From Alectryocaccobium sp964389285 (lineage in GTDB: Bacteria; Bacillota; Clostridia; Lachnospirales; Lachnospiraceae), in the NCBI GenBank assembly GCA_964389285.1, contig CAYMCZ010000010.1:21527-85526 (forward strand): a stretch of DNA of 64,000 nucleotides. The letters are read 5' to 3'. The position numbers were made by a program, and so were the translations under genes. This document shows, one piece after another, positions 42,358 through 52,063 of this stretch; positions within the stretch are counted from its first letter, which is position 1, and each line of letters opens with the position of its first letter. The notes below the pieces were generated by a model. The model saw nothing but the letters and a program-made list of their open reading frames with translations. It ran no database searches and was not told the DNA's origin.

Positions 42358-45300
42358 ATGAAATATGCAATAGGGATTGATATCGGTTCAACTACAGTAA
42401 AAGCGGTTGTGCTTGATCAGAACAAAAAAATAATTTACTCGGATTATATGCGTCATATGGCGAACGTAACCGAGACTCTTATGCTGCTCTTAAATAAGAT
42501 ACGCGAAGAAATGGGCGAAATAAAATGCACCGCTTCCATAACGGGCAGCGGCGGACTCAAACTTTCGCAATCGTGCAAAATCCCGTTTGTTCAGGAAGTT
42601 GTGGCAGTAGCGAGAGCAATCAAGGCGGAAGAACCTCATACGGACGTGGTGATTGAGCTCGGTGGAGAGGATGCCAAGATCATTTATCTTACCAATGGCA
42701 TGGAAGAGCGCATGAACGGAGTGTGCGCAGGCGGCACGGGAGCTTTCATAGATCAGATGGCGGCGCTGCTTCAGACGGATGCCTCCGGGCTTAATGAATA
42801 TGCTAAAACATATAAAGAGATATATCCTATTGCTTCACGCTGCGGAGTTTTTGCCAAAACGGATATACAGCCGCTGATAAACGAAGGAGCTTCAAGAGAG
42901 GATCTGGCGGCAAGTATTTTCAAAGCTATAGTTACACAGACGATAAGCGGACTTGCCTGCGGGCGAAGGATAAAAGGAAATGTAGCGTTTTTGGGCGGGC
43001 CGCTCTATTTTCTTTCCGAACTCCGAAGAGCTTTTATGGATTCGCTTAAACTTGAGCCGGAACAGGTCGTTTTCCCGGAAAACGCGCATCTTTTCGCAGC
43101 AAGGGGAACGGCTTATCACGGTTTTGCGGATGAACCTTCGGATATCAGTGTTTTGATAGACAAGATAGCTGCATCAAAGGATCGAAAAGCGGATATCACA
43201 GCGCTTCCCGTTTTGTTTCAAAACGAAGCCGAATATGAAGAATTCACAAAAAGGCAGTCGCAGTACAAGGTGCGCAGAAGCGACCTCAAAGATTATACCG
43301 GAAACTGCTTTTTGGGGATTGATGCGGGATCGACCACTTTAAAAGTCGTGCTTATTTCCGAAGACAATGATCTCCTATTTGAATATTATGGAAATAACAA
43401 CGGAAATCCGCTCGAAGAAGCAAAAAAAGCGTTTTCGATTATCAAAGAGAGATTGAATCCGGATGCCGTCATCAGATATTCGTGTTCCACCGGTTACGGA
43501 GAAAGTCTCTTTAAATCGGCATATCATCTGGATGAGGGAGAGGTTGAGACCATTTCTCATTATTATGCCGCTAAATATTTCAGACCGGATGTAGACTGTA
43601 TCCTGGACATAGGCGGCCAGGATATGAAATTCATGAAAATAGAAGACGACAGTATAAGCACTATTGTTTTGAACGAAGCGTGTTCATCCGGCTGCGGTTC
43701 TTTTATACAGAATTTTGCCGTATCACTCGGATATACGGATTCGGAATTTGCGAAACTGGCGGTTTTTGCGAAGCATCCGGTGGATTTGGGAACGAGATGT
43801 ACGGTATTTATGAATTCGAATGTCAAGCAGGCGCAGAAAGAGGGTGTGGATGTTACCGACATTTCCGCGGGACTTGCGTATTCCGTAATTAAGAACGCGC
43901 TCTATAAAGTTATCCGTATAACCGACCCGAAAGATATGGGACAGCATATCGTGGTTCAGGGCGGCACCTTTTACAACGACGCGGTGCTCAGAAGTTTTGA
44001 GCTTACGCTCGGAACACAGGTAATCAGACCCGAGATCGCGGGACTCATGGGAGCTTTCGGTGCTGCTCTGATAGCTAAAGAAAGATGCGAATGCGCCGAA
44101 TCATCCATGATATCCATTGATGAAATACTTAACTTTTCGTTTGAAACAAGCTATACACACTGCAAGGGCTGTGACAACAAATGCCGCCTCACGGTAAGTC
44201 ATTTTCCGGACAAAACAAAGCATATTTCGGGCAACAGATGCGAAATGATGACCGGAAAGGCCGATCAGATCAAAGGCATTCCGAATATGTTTGAATACAA
44301 AAGAAAACGCCTCTTTGACTATGAACAGATAGATGAAAACGAGGCAAAAGGAGTAATAGGCATACCGAGAGTCCTTAACATGTTTGAAAATTATCCTTAT
44401 TGGGTAACTTTCTTTAATGCTCTCGGTTACAGGCTTATGCTTTCTCCGTATTCCAGCAGGGATATTTTCTCATTAGGAATGGATTCGATTCCGAGCGAGT
44501 CCGAATGTTATCCGGCGAAATTGGTACACGGTCATATAGAGTGGCTGATTTCAAAAGGGGCAAAGACCATATTTTACCCCTGTGTTTATTACGAACACAA
44601 AGAAAAATCGCATTTACAGAGCTCTTTTAACTGTCCGATTGTCACTTCATATCCGGAAAATATTAAAAACAACGTCGAGGAGCTGGAGACAAGCAGCGTA
44701 AATTATATAAATCCCTTCATATCGTTTTCAAGTGAAAGGGTGCTTGAGAAATGTCTTGTCAGATGTATCCGTGGAGCCTTTAATGAAAGCCCTGCGGATA
44801 TCAAAGCTGCAGCGAAAAAAGCATGGAAAGAGCTTATGAGATTCAGGGAAGACGTTCACAACGAAGGACACAGGATCCTGGACTGGATGAAGGAAAACGA
44901 TAAGACGGGCATAGTGCTTGCCGGCCGGCCTTATCACCTGGATCCCGAGATCAATCACGGTATCCCCGAGATGATACAGAGCTTCGGAGTCGCCGTCCTG
45001 ACCGAGGATGCCGTATCGGACAAAAGCACGAGAAAAATAAAATTGCGCGTCACAAATCAATGGATGTATCATGCGCGTCTTTATGCCGCCGCGGAATACG
45101 TCAGCCGGCATAATAATCTGGATCTGGTACAGTTTAATTCATTCGGCTGCGGTCTTGATGCAATAACCACGGATCAGGTTCATGAACTTTTGCATCAGGC
45201 TGGCAAACTGTACACCCTTCTCAAGATAGACGAAGTAAACAACTTAGGCGCAGCCCGTATAAGGATCAGATCTTTGTTCGCGGCGCTGAAAATGAAACGC

Positions 45301-46575
45301 CTGAAAGCTTCTCCTTTGGGAGAGATAAAAGATTACAAACGTGTACACTATACCAGAAAGATGCGAAAAGAGAATTATAAGATTCTCTGTCCCGCCATGT
45401 CTCCGATGCACTTTGATTTTCTGGATGTGGGACTTCGCTCTTCCGGGATGAATATTGTCATGCTGGACAATGAAAGCTCCGCCATCAGGGAGTTGGGACT
45501 GAAATATGTTCATAATGACGCCTGTTATCCCGCGACCATTGTTACCGGACAGATATTGGATGCAGTGATCAACGGCGGTTACGATACTGACAAATTAGCC
45601 GTTTTCATGATACAGACAGGCGGAGGCTGCAGGGCTTCGAATTATGTCGGCTTTATCAGAAAAGCCCTTGAAAAAGCCGGTTATGCGCACATTCCCGTAA
45701 TATCGGTAAATTACAACGGCATGGAAACCAACTCGGGACTGCTTTATACTGTCGGTATGGGAATCAAATGCCTGCAGGGACTTGCTTACGGAGATCTCTT
45801 TTTAAGAGTTCTGTATAATTCCAGGGCTTATGAAAAGATAAAAGGCTCGGCCGACAGGCTTTATGCCAAATGGAAAGAAATATGCCTGAACGATCTCGCC
45901 AATCCGAGATTCAATTCAAAAAAATTTAAACAGAACTGCAGGGATATTGTGCGGGAATTTGACGAGCTGCCCAGGGATGAGACGATAAAAAAACCCAAGG
46001 TCGGGATAGTCGGAGAGGTTTTGGTAAAATACATGCCTCTTGCAAACAATCATCTGGCCGAAATACTCGAATCAGAAGATGTGGAAGTAGTCATACCTGA
46101 TTTTGCGACATTTTTGCAGTACTGTTTTTCGAGCGCGTTTTACCGCAAAGAAAAACTGGGCGGAAGCAGGGTAGTGCATATTATCGCTAAGATTGCAAAT
46201 GCCGTAATAGATCACAGCAGAAAGACAATGCTTAAAGCGCTTGAAGCCAGTAAACATTTTTCGGTTCCGGACAACTTAAAGACCATGCGAAAATATGCGG
46301 AAGGCATACTTCAGGAAGGCAATCAGACCGGAGAGGGCTGGTTTCTGCCCGCGGAAATCATAGATCTTATACACAACGGAGCCAATAATATAGTATGTAT
46401 CCAGCCTTTCGGATGCCTGCCGAATCATATTGTCGGAAAAGGAATTATCAAAAAAGTAAAATCATGGTATAATGAAGCCAATATAGTTGCAGTGGATTAT
46501 GATCCGAGCGCAAGCGAAGTAAACCAGCTCAACCGTATTAAGCTGATGCTTGAAAATGCTAGGGAGAATATCTGA
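42358..46575 (+). CDS. Giant acyl-CoA dehydratase activase-like protein (BadF/BadG + DUF2229 + HgdD-like)
   Basis: 1405 residues. Two actin-fold ATPase domains: residues 4-260 (GIDIGSTTVKAVV, cluster Cys in GVCAGGTGAFIDQM) and about 318-580 (GIDAGSTTLKVVL, EACSSGCGSFIQNF). Then CKGCDNKCRLTV and a DUF2229 region (about 640-880, SECYPAKLVHGH). A C-terminal part resembles the dehydratase subunits (NDACYPATIVTGQ, QTGGGCRASNYVG). Activases transfer electrons into 2-hydroxyacyl-CoA dehydratases with ATP. The fused proteins are widespread in clostridia but have no proven substrate. GGAG precedes the ATG. Confidence 0.9.
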   Translation: MKYAIGIDIGSTTVKAVVLDQNKKIIYSDYMRHMANVTETLMLLLNKIREEMGEIKCTASITGSGGLKLSQSCKIPFVQEVVAVARAIKAEEPHTDVVIELGGEDAKIIYLTNGMEERMNGVCAGGTGAFIDQMAALLQTDASGLNEYAKTYKEIYPIASRCGVFAKTDIQPLINEGASREDLAASIFKAIVTQTISGLACGRRIKGNVAFLGGPLYFLSELRRAFMDSLKLEPEQVVFPENAHLFAARGTAYHGFADEPSDISVLIDKIAASKDRKADITALPVLFQNEAEYEEFTKRQSQYKVRRSDLKDYTGNCFLGIDAGSTTLKVVLISEDNDLLFEYYGNNNGNPLEEAKKAFSIIKERLNPDAVIRYSCSTGYGESLFKSAYHLDEGEVETISHYYAAKYFRPDVDCILDIGGQDMKFMKIEDDSISTIVLNEACSSGCGSFIQNFAVSLGYTDSEFAKLAVFAKHPVDLGTRCTVFMNSNVKQAQKEGVDVTDISAGLAYSVIKNALYKVIRITDPKDMGQHIVVQGGTFYNDAVLRSFELTLGTQVIRPEIAGLMGAFGAALIAKERCECAESSMISIDEILNFSFETSYTHCKGCDNKCRLTVSHFPDKTKHISGNRCEMMTGKADQIKGIPNMFEYKRKRLFDYEQIDENEAKGVIGIPRVLNMFENYPYWVTFFNALGYRLMLSPYSSRDIFSLGMDSIPSESECYPAKLVHGHIEWLISKGAKTIFYPCVYYEHKEKSHLQSSFNCPIVTSYPENIKNNVEELETSSVNYINPFISFSSERVLEKCLVRCIRGAFNESPADIKAAAKKAWKELMRFREDVHNEGHRILDWMKENDKTGIVLAGRPYHLDPEINHGIPEMIQSFGVAVLTEDAVSDKSTRKIKLRVTNQWMYHARLYAAAEYVSRHNNLDLVQFNSFGCGLDAITTDQVHELLHQAGKLYTLLKIDEVNNLGAARIRIRSLFAALKMKRLKASPLGEIKDYKRVHYTRKMRKENYKILCPAMSPMHFDFLDVGLRSSGMNIVMLDNESSAIRELGLKYVHNDACYPATIVTGQILDAVINGGYDTDKLAVFMIQTGGGCRASNYVGFIRKALEKAGYAHIPVISVNYNGMETNSGLLYTVGMGIKCLQGLAYGDLFLRVLYNSRAYEKIKGSADRLYAKWKEICLNDLANPRFNSKKFKQNCRDIVREFDELPRDETIKKPKVGIVGEVLVKYMPLANNHLAEILESEDVEVVIPDFATFLQYCFSSAFYRKEKLGGSRVVHIIAKIANAVIDHSRKTMLKALEASKHFSVPDNLKTMRKYAEGILQEGNQTGEGWFLPAEIIDLIHNGANNIVCIQPFGCLPNHIVGKGIIKKVKSWYNEANIVAVDYDPSASEVNQLNRIKLMLENARENI

Positions 46576-46596
46576 TCCGGCGGAATGGAGAATATT

Positions 46597-47001
46597 ATGA
46601 ACATTGGATTTATCGCGCACAACTGCAAAAAAGATCTTATGGAAAATTTCTGTATTGCTTATAAAAACATTATCAGCAAGCATGAGATTTATGCCACGGG
46701 GATCACCGGGCGGCGAATCGAAGAAGTCACTTCCCTGCATGTGCATAAATTCCTTGCCGGAAGCGTGGGCGGCGATAAGCAGTTCACCGAAATGATAGAA
46801 AGGGGAGATATGGATCTCGTCATATTTTTCTATAACCCGTCTATCATAAACAAAAAAGAACCTGATGTAAGGAATATCATTCAGGCATGCGATCAATACG
46901 CGATTCCGCTTGCCACAAATATTGCAACGGCGGAGGCACTTATCTTAAGTCTTGCGAGAGGCGATCTGGACTGGAGAGAGCAGTTTAGAGATCTTTTCTG
47001 A
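46597..47001 (+). CDS. Methylglyoxal-synthase-like protein with altered active site
   Basis: 134 residues from the ATG at 46597; an ATG at 46585 is possible. The fold matches MgsA over its whole length (NIGFIAHN, IYATGITG, GGDKQ, DLVIFFYNPS, EPDVRNIIQACD, IPLATNIATAEALI). Asp60 (Asp71 in E. coli) is kept. Positions that are usually His, Asp or Thr differ: AHD is AHN, TGTTG is TGITG, FFRDP is FFYNP, and PHEPDV is KKEPDV. The enzyme reaction (DHAP to methylglyoxal) is therefore doubtful, and a binding or regulatory role is as likely. It follows the activase gene by 21 bases. Confidence 0.75.
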   Translation: MNIGFIAHNCKKDLMENFCIAYKNIISKHEIYATGITGRRIEEVTSLHVHKFLAGSVGGDKQFTEMIERGDMDLVIFFYNPSIINKKEPDVRNIIQACDQYAIPLATNIATAEALILSLARGDLDWREQFRDLF

Positions 47002-47032
47002 AAAGACTTATTTATAAAGGAACGATCATTAT

Positions 47033-47581
47033 ATGAGAGTTATTTCGGGCAGCAGAAAGAGTCTTCCGCTAAAGACACTTTCGGGAAACGATACCAGGCC
47101 CACGACAGATCGTATTAAGGAAACGCTTTTTAATATTTTAAATCCCTACATACCCGGCTGCCGGTTTTTAGATGTATTTGCGGGAAGCGGAGGTATAGGG
47201 ATAGAAGCCTTAAGCAGAGGCGCCGTATCCTGCTGTATGGTCGAGAAAAACCGTAAGGCGGTATCAGTGATCAGGGAAAATCTTAAAACGACCGGCTTTC
47301 TCAAAGAAACAAGACTCATTTGCGCGGATGCAATAAAGGTTTTTGACAAACCGGGCGAAGAAAAATACGACGTTATATTTATGGACCCTCCCTATAACAG
47401 AGGTCTTGAAAAAGAAGTTTTGAAAAAAATAGCGTTTTCAGGCTGGGCGTCGGATAATGCTTTATACGTAATAGAGGCTGACGCGGATACGGATTTTTCC
47501 TGGGTCGGGGAATTATCTCTCGAATGTATTAAAGAAAAAAGATACAAAACAAATAAACATATTTTTTTAAGGCACGGGTGA
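47033..47581 (+). CDS. rsmD: 16S rRNA (guanine966-N2)-methyltransferase
   Basis: 182 residues. Start MRVISGSRKSLPLKTL; RPTTDRIKETLFNIL; SAM loop FLDVFAGSGGIGIEALSRGA; catalytic DPPYN in VIFMDPPYNRGLEKEVL. These are diagnostic of RsmD. AAAGGA precedes the ATG. coaD follows after three bases, the common rsmD-coaD pair. Confidence 0.94.
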   Translation: MRVISGSRKSLPLKTLSGNDTRPTTDRIKETLFNILNPYIPGCRFLDVFAGSGGIGIEALSRGAVSCCMVEKNRKAVSVIRENLKTTGFLKETRLICADAIKVFDKPGEEKYDVIFMDPPYNRGLEKEVLKKIAFSGWASDNALYVIEADADTDFSWVGELSLECIKEKRYKTNKHIFLRHG

Positions 47582-47584
47582 ATT

Positions 47585-48097
47585 ATGGCAAATATCGCAG
47601 TATATACGGGAAGTTTTGATCCCGCTCATAACGGACATGTAGACATCATAGAAAGAGCGTCTCACCAGTTTGCAAAAGTGGTAATAGGAGTGCTTGAGAA
47701 TTCTTCAAAAACTCCATTGTTTTCTGCTGAGGAACGTGTTAAAATTATGAAACGGGCAGTCGCTCACATACCGAATGTGGAAGTTTACGAATTTAACGGA
47801 CTTGCGGTTAATTTTGCAGTCGAACACGGCGCAAGGACCATACTCAGGGGACTGAGAGCTACGACTGATTTCGAATACGAACTTCAGATGGCTCAGACGA
47901 ACAGAGTCCTTATGCCTTCGGTTGATACCATGTTTCTTATAACTTCGCTGCAATTCGCATACTTAAGTTCTACTATCACAAAAGAAGTTGCTTCTTATGG
48001 GGGAGATATAAGCAAATTTGTGCCGGAATTTGTGAGTGAGCTTGTTATGAAAAGAATACCGAGAAAAAATCTAGGGGAAAGGCTGGGAAATCGATGA
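47585..48097 (+). CDS. coaD: Phosphopantetheine adenylyltransferase
   Basis: 170 residues. Nucleotidyltransferase motif YTGSFDPAHNGHVDIIERA with the HxGH box (HNGH), LRGLRATTDFEYELQMAQTNR, and the ISSTITKEVA region where most homologues have ISSSxVKE. CoaD makes dephospho-CoA from phosphopantetheine and ATP. The stop overlaps the ATG of the coiled-coil gene. Confidence 0.95.
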   Translation: MANIAVYTGSFDPAHNGHVDIIERASHQFAKVVIGVLENSSKTPLFSAEERVKIMKRAVAHIPNVEVYEFNGLAVNFAVEHGARTILRGLRATTDFEYELQMAQTNRVLMPSVDTMFLITSLQFAYLSSTITKEVASYGGDISKFVPEFVSELVMKRIPRKNLGERLGNR

Positions 48098-48741
48098 GCA
48101 GCAGCAGAATTGAACAGATCATTGAAGAAATCGAAGAATTTATCGAAGGATGTAAATATCAACCTCTTTCGAGCACTAAAATCGTAGTAAACAAAGAAGA
48201 GCTGGAAGAGCTTTTAAGAGAGCTCAGACTGAAAACACCGGAAGAGATCAAGCGTTATCAGCGTATAATCAGTAACAAAGACGCTATCCTGACCGATGCG
48301 CACGAAAAAAGCGAAGCGATTATTGCCGAAGCCAAACAAAAAGCCAATGATATGGTACAGCAGACAGAGATCATGAAACAGGCATATATTCAGGCGAGCG
48401 ATACGATGAACGCCGCAAACAATCAGGCTCAGGAGATACTTGATTCCGCACAGCAGGACGCAAACAATATCCGTATGAGCGCTATCTCATATACGGACGG
48501 AATCCTTGAAAACCTTTCCGACATAGTCGGGCAGACTATGGCTGAAGTCAATGAAAAAAACAACAATCTCATCACAACGCTCCAGAGCTGTTACAAGGTT
48601 ATTAACAACAACAGAAGCGAACTTTCTCCGGAAGTGAGAGATGACCAGTATTCGGATAATTCCGAAGATGATTTCAGGATTGAGATAGATCCCGCCATAA
48701 TGGACGATCATCAGGATCATCAGGACGATGATGAAGTTTAA
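48094..48741 (+). CDS. Coiled-coil protein of unknown function (often called V-type ATPase subunit H-like)
   Basis: 215 residues, almost wholly helical and charged, with Ala/Gln heptads (about 60-145: AHEKSEAIIAEAKQKANDM, DTMNAANNQAQEILDSAQQ) and an acidic, His-rich end (DHQDHQDDDEV). It resembles DivIVA or ATPase-stalk coiled coils, but nothing diagnostic is present. Clostridial homologues sit at the same place after coaD. It overlaps coaD by 4 bases, so it is translated with it. Confidence 0.65.
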   Translation: MSSSRIEQIIEEIEEFIEGCKYQPLSSTKIVVNKEELEELLRELRLKTPEEIKRYQRIISNKDAILTDAHEKSEAIIAEAKQKANDMVQQTEIMKQAYIQASDTMNAANNQAQEILDSAQQDANNIRMSAISYTDGILENLSDIVGQTMAEVNEKNNNLITTLQSCYKVINNNRSELSPEVRDDQYSDNSEDDFRIEIDPAIMDDHQDHQDDDEV

Positions 48742-48784
48742 TCTCCGAATGCTTTTTCAGAATAAAATTTGACACATTATATGG

Positions 48785-48831
48785 GGCTGTCGTACTATGC
48801 TTTCTCATTGATCGTACGACAGCCTCTATTT
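48785..48831 (+). terminator. Terminator (GGCTGTC-type hairpin) directly before the RsmF-like gene
   Basis: GGCTGTCGTAC (48785-48795) and GTACGACAGCC (48814-48824) form a perfect 11-bp stem, followed by TCTATTT. It ends the rsmD-coaD-coiled-coil unit. The next ATG (48844) is only 20 bases after the stem. Confidence 0.85.
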
Positions 48832-48843
48832 AAATATTTGATT

Positions 48844-50265
48844 ATGAGACTGCCTGAAAAATATATTAACCGAATAAAAGAGCTTCTTGCGGACGATTAC
48901 GAAGCCTATATCGAAGCGCTGGATGAAAAGCCTTATAACGCAATAAGGATAAACAATAAAAAAATACCGCCCGAAAGAATGGACGTTTTTTTTAATGAAT
49001 GCTTCTTTGCGGAGGTCTTGAAAATCAGGCCTGTGCCATGGATAAATAACGGCTTTTACATAGATAAGGTATCGGACGCTTCGGCGCATCCTTTTTACAG
49101 AGCGGGACTTTATTATATACAGGATCCGTCAGCCATGACTCCCGCGGCCAATCTTCCCGTAAATGCGGAGGATTTCGTGCTGGATATGTGCGCGGCTCCC
49201 GGAGGAAAATCTTCTGAGCTTGCGGCCCGTCTTTCGGAAAAAGGCTTTTTGCTGGCAAACGATATCAGCGCTTCAAGAGGCAGGGCTTTGGTGAGAAATC
49301 TGGAGTTGGCCGGAGCGGATAACGCCTGTGTTACCGCGGAAGATCCTCAAAAACTTTCCGGTTTTTTCCCGTTCTTTTTTGATAAGATTTTAATAGATGC
49401 TCCGTGTTCCGGTGAAGGTATGTTCAGAAAAGATTCTTCTATGATCGAATCATGGATTGAAAAGCAGCCTGAGTATTATGTGAAGCTGCAGCGCTCGCTC
49501 CTTACGGCGGCCGATAAAATGCTGAAACCGGGCGGAATGATAATGTATTCGACATGTACTTTTTCGGATATCGAGAACGAAAAAAACATAGCCGCGTTTT
49601 TGAAAGAACATGCCGAATATAAGACCGTGCCTATTAAATGTTTCGAAGGATTTGAACACGGTATCTGCGGCGTTGAAGATGCGGTAAGATTATATCCGCA
49701 CAAGATTAAGGGAGAGGGCCAGTTTTTATGTCTGCTGAAAAAAACGCCGGATAAGCCCGTCATAAAAAACCCGGAATTTATTCATAAAGAAAACAAAAAC
49801 ATAAAAAAATATATTTCCGAAAAAAACATTCCCGCTGCTGCAAAGATCTTTTTAAGAAATATTGATTTTAGGCGTATGAACGGCAGGTTTTATCTCGAAG
49901 CCGACAGACTCTTTTTAATAAAAGAAAACATGCCGATACTATCCGGTGTCAGATATCTCAGGACGGGACTTTTTTTAGGCAGATGCGCGAAAAACGGCTT
50001 TGAGCCTTCACATGCGCTGGCGCTGGCGCTTAAAAAAAGCGAATTTACAAATACGATAGATCTGCCGCATGGCAGTATTTTCACAAAAAAATATCTTAAG
50101 GGGGAATCTTTTAAGCTTTATGAAATGGGGGATATGATGGCAGATATCCGGAATACGGATTCTTCGTGGATACTTGTATGCACGGACGGATATCCGATCG
50201 GATGGGCCAAATCATCGGGAGATATGTTGAAAAACAAATACGAACTCTCGCTGCGGATTCGGTAA
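48844..50265 (+). CDS. RsmF-like rRNA cytosine-5 methyltransferase (NOL1/NOP2/Sun family)
   Basis: 473 residues from the ATG at 48844; the frame is open to 48769, but that part lies over the terminator. SAM site VLDMCAAPGGKSSELA, catalytic Cys pair in IDAPCSGEGMFRKD and MYSTCTFSDIENE. The C-terminal 150 residues are a PUA-like RsmF domain (LRTGLFLGRCAKNGFEPSHALAL). There is no Shine-Dalgarno before the ATG, so expression may be low or start on a leaderless transcript. The rRNA site is not known. Confidence 0.88.
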   Translation: MRLPEKYINRIKELLADDYEAYIEALDEKPYNAIRINNKKIPPERMDVFFNECFFAEVLKIRPVPWINNGFYIDKVSDASAHPFYRAGLYYIQDPSAMTPAANLPVNAEDFVLDMCAAPGGKSSELAARLSEKGFLLANDISASRGRALVRNLELAGADNACVTAEDPQKLSGFFPFFFDKILIDAPCSGEGMFRKDSSMIESWIEKQPEYYVKLQRSLLTAADKMLKPGGMIMYSTCTFSDIENEKNIAAFLKEHAEYKTVPIKCFEGFEHGICGVEDAVRLYPHKIKGEGQFLCLLKKTPDKPVIKNPEFIHKENKNIKKYISEKNIPAAAKIFLRNIDFRRMNGRFYLEADRLFLIKENMPILSGVRYLRTGLFLGRCAKNGFEPSHALALALKKSEFTNTIDLPHGSIFTKKYLKGESFKLYEMGDMMADIRNTDSSWILVCTDGYPIGWAKSSGDMLKNKYELSLRIR

Positions 50266-50325
50266 AACCCATCAAATCATTTCTTTAGCTTGTGAAACAA
50301 TAATATATTTGTTAAAATATTCTTT

Positions 50326-51351
50326 ATGAGAAAAATCATCATAGATAAAAGCAATGAAAATCAGAGGATAGATAAATTCCTTAAAAGATATATGCCTAAT
50401 GCGGCAGGCGCTTTTATTTACAGGATGCTGCGTGAGAAAAAGATCAAGCTGAATGATCAAAAAACTTCCGGAAATGTAATTTTAAGAGCGGGAGACGAAA
50501 TAAAGATTTATTTTTCCGACAGTACGCTTGAGATATTTACAAATCAAAAGTGTCAGACGGCAAATGACGTGCGGGCTTTACAAAAAATAGAGCTGCGGCT
50601 TTTTGAGAAAAACATAATTGCGCGAAGCGATGACATTCTTTTGATAAACAAACCGGCCGGAATGCTTTCGCAAAAGGCAAAAAAAAGCGATATTTCGGTT
50701 TGTGAGCTTCTTATAGAATATCTCAAATCAAAGAATGAGACAGACGATGAAAAGCTGCTGACATACAGGCCGTCAGTCGTAAACAGGCTTGACAGAAACA
50801 CGAGCGGAGTTTTGATCTGCGCCCTGACTCTTAAAGGAGCGCAATGCATTTCCGAGATTATTAAACAAAGAACGATAAAAAAAGAATATCTTTGTCTGGT
50901 CATAGGAAAGGCAGAAAAAGAAATGACTGTCGAAGGGTATCTGGTAAAAGACGCCGGATCAAATAAGGTCAGGATTATTTCTCAAAAAGAAGCCGTTTCC
51001 GTAAAACATGAAAGGATAAAGACGTTGTTCAGGCCCGTGATATATGAAAAAGGATTGACGCTTGTATCTGTCGAACTGATAACGGGAAAAACGCATCAGA
51101 TTCGCTCTCAGATGGCCGCGCTCGGATATCCTTTGGCGGGGGATCCCAAATACGGAGACGCCGGTTTCAATGCAAAACTCAAAAGAGAATATGGACTGAA
51201 CAGGCAGTTTCTGCATTCATACAGACTTCAAATGCCGACGGATGAGAGGCTTGGAGAAATATTTTCGGGAAAGACTTTTACAGCACCGCTGCCGTCTGAA
51301 CTGACTAAGGTTTTAAAAAACGCCTTACCGAAAGATATTCAGACAGACTGA
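50326..51351 (+). CDS. RluC/RluD-family pseudouridine synthase
   Basis: 341 residues. S4 RNA-binding domain (about 12-75: QRIDKFLKRYMPNA, IYRMLREKKIKLND), then the catalytic domain with ILLINKPAGMLSQ, the catalytic Asp (about 155) in VVNRLDRNTSGVLICA, and GKTHQIRSQMAALGYPLAGDPKYGD. It modifies rRNA uridines; which ones cannot be said. The spacer upstream holds a TATATTTG-type AT-rich stretch but no clear promoter. Confidence 0.92.
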   Translation: MRKIIIDKSNENQRIDKFLKRYMPNAAGAFIYRMLREKKIKLNDQKTSGNVILRAGDEIKIYFSDSTLEIFTNQKCQTANDVRALQKIELRLFEKNIIARSDDILLINKPAGMLSQKAKKSDISVCELLIEYLKSKNETDDEKLLTYRPSVVNRLDRNTSGVLICALTLKGAQCISEIIKQRTIKKEYLCLVIGKAEKEMTVEGYLVKDAGSNKVRIISQKEAVSVKHERIKTLFRPVIYEKGLTLVSVELITGKTHQIRSQMAALGYPLAGDPKYGDAGFNAKLKREYGLNRQFLHSYRLQMPTDERLGEIFSGKTFTAPLPSELTKVLKNALPKDIQTD

Positions 51352-51384
51352 GGACGCGCTTATTTTTAAGATCGGGGTATTTTA

Positions 51385-52050
51385 ATGTCCAATATTAACG
51401 AAAACAACGATATTCAAAACAGTGCAGCAAATACAAAAGACTTAAAAAAGAAAAAAAGCACGCTTCGTGTGGTTTGGGAATATTCCAGGATTATTATTAT
51501 CATTCTGGCCGCAGGTTTCCTTGTAAACAGTTTTGTATTTGTAAATGCCAGAATACCGTCTTCATCCATGGAAAACACCATAATGGCAGGTGACAGGATA
51601 TATGGAAACAGGCTTGCGTATATTACCGGAGATCCGCAAAGATATGACATTGTCATTTTCAAGTATCCTGATGATGAAACACAGCTTTATATCAAAAGAG
51701 TCATAGGACTGCCGGGAGAGACCGTTATTATTTCCCAGGGTAAGGTATATGCAGTGGATGCAGCCACAAAAACTACCGACATCCCGGACGAATCGCTTAT
51801 AGCCGATCCGATGCAGCTTCCGTTTACAGAAGTTTTGGACGACAGTTACATCAAAGAGCCCATGGTTACCGGAGATGCTTATAATTTTGTTTTCAGGGTT
51901 CCGGAAGATTCGTATTTTATGCTCGGAGATAACAGAAATCACTCCAAGGATTCCAGATACTGGGATCAAAAGTTCGTCAAAAAAGATAAAATAGTCGGAA
52001 AAGCGTTTTTCAGATACTGGCCATTCAACAAGATGGGAATCATACATTAG
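51385..52050 (+). CDS. lepB: Signal peptidase I
   Basis: 221 residues with a cytoplasmic Lys-rich start and one membrane helix (about 32-53). The catalytic dyad is visible: Ser61 in IPSSSMENT and Lys104 in YIKRVIGLPGET, with the later GDNRNHSKDSRYW box. It cuts signal peptides of exported proteins. There is a second ORF (RecU-like) 13 bases later. Confidence 0.95.
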   Translation: MSNINENNDIQNSAANTKDLKKKKSTLRVVWEYSRIIIIILAAGFLVNSFVFVNARIPSSSMENTIMAGDRIYGNRLAYITGDPQRYDIVIFKYPDDETQLYIKRVIGLPGETVIISQGKVYAVDAATKTTDIPDESLIADPMQLPFTEVLDDSYIKEPMVTGDAYNFVFRVPEDSYFMLGDNRNHSKDSRYWDQKFVKKDKIVGKAFFRYWPFNKMGIIH

Positions 52051-52063
52051 GACGGATAAAAAT

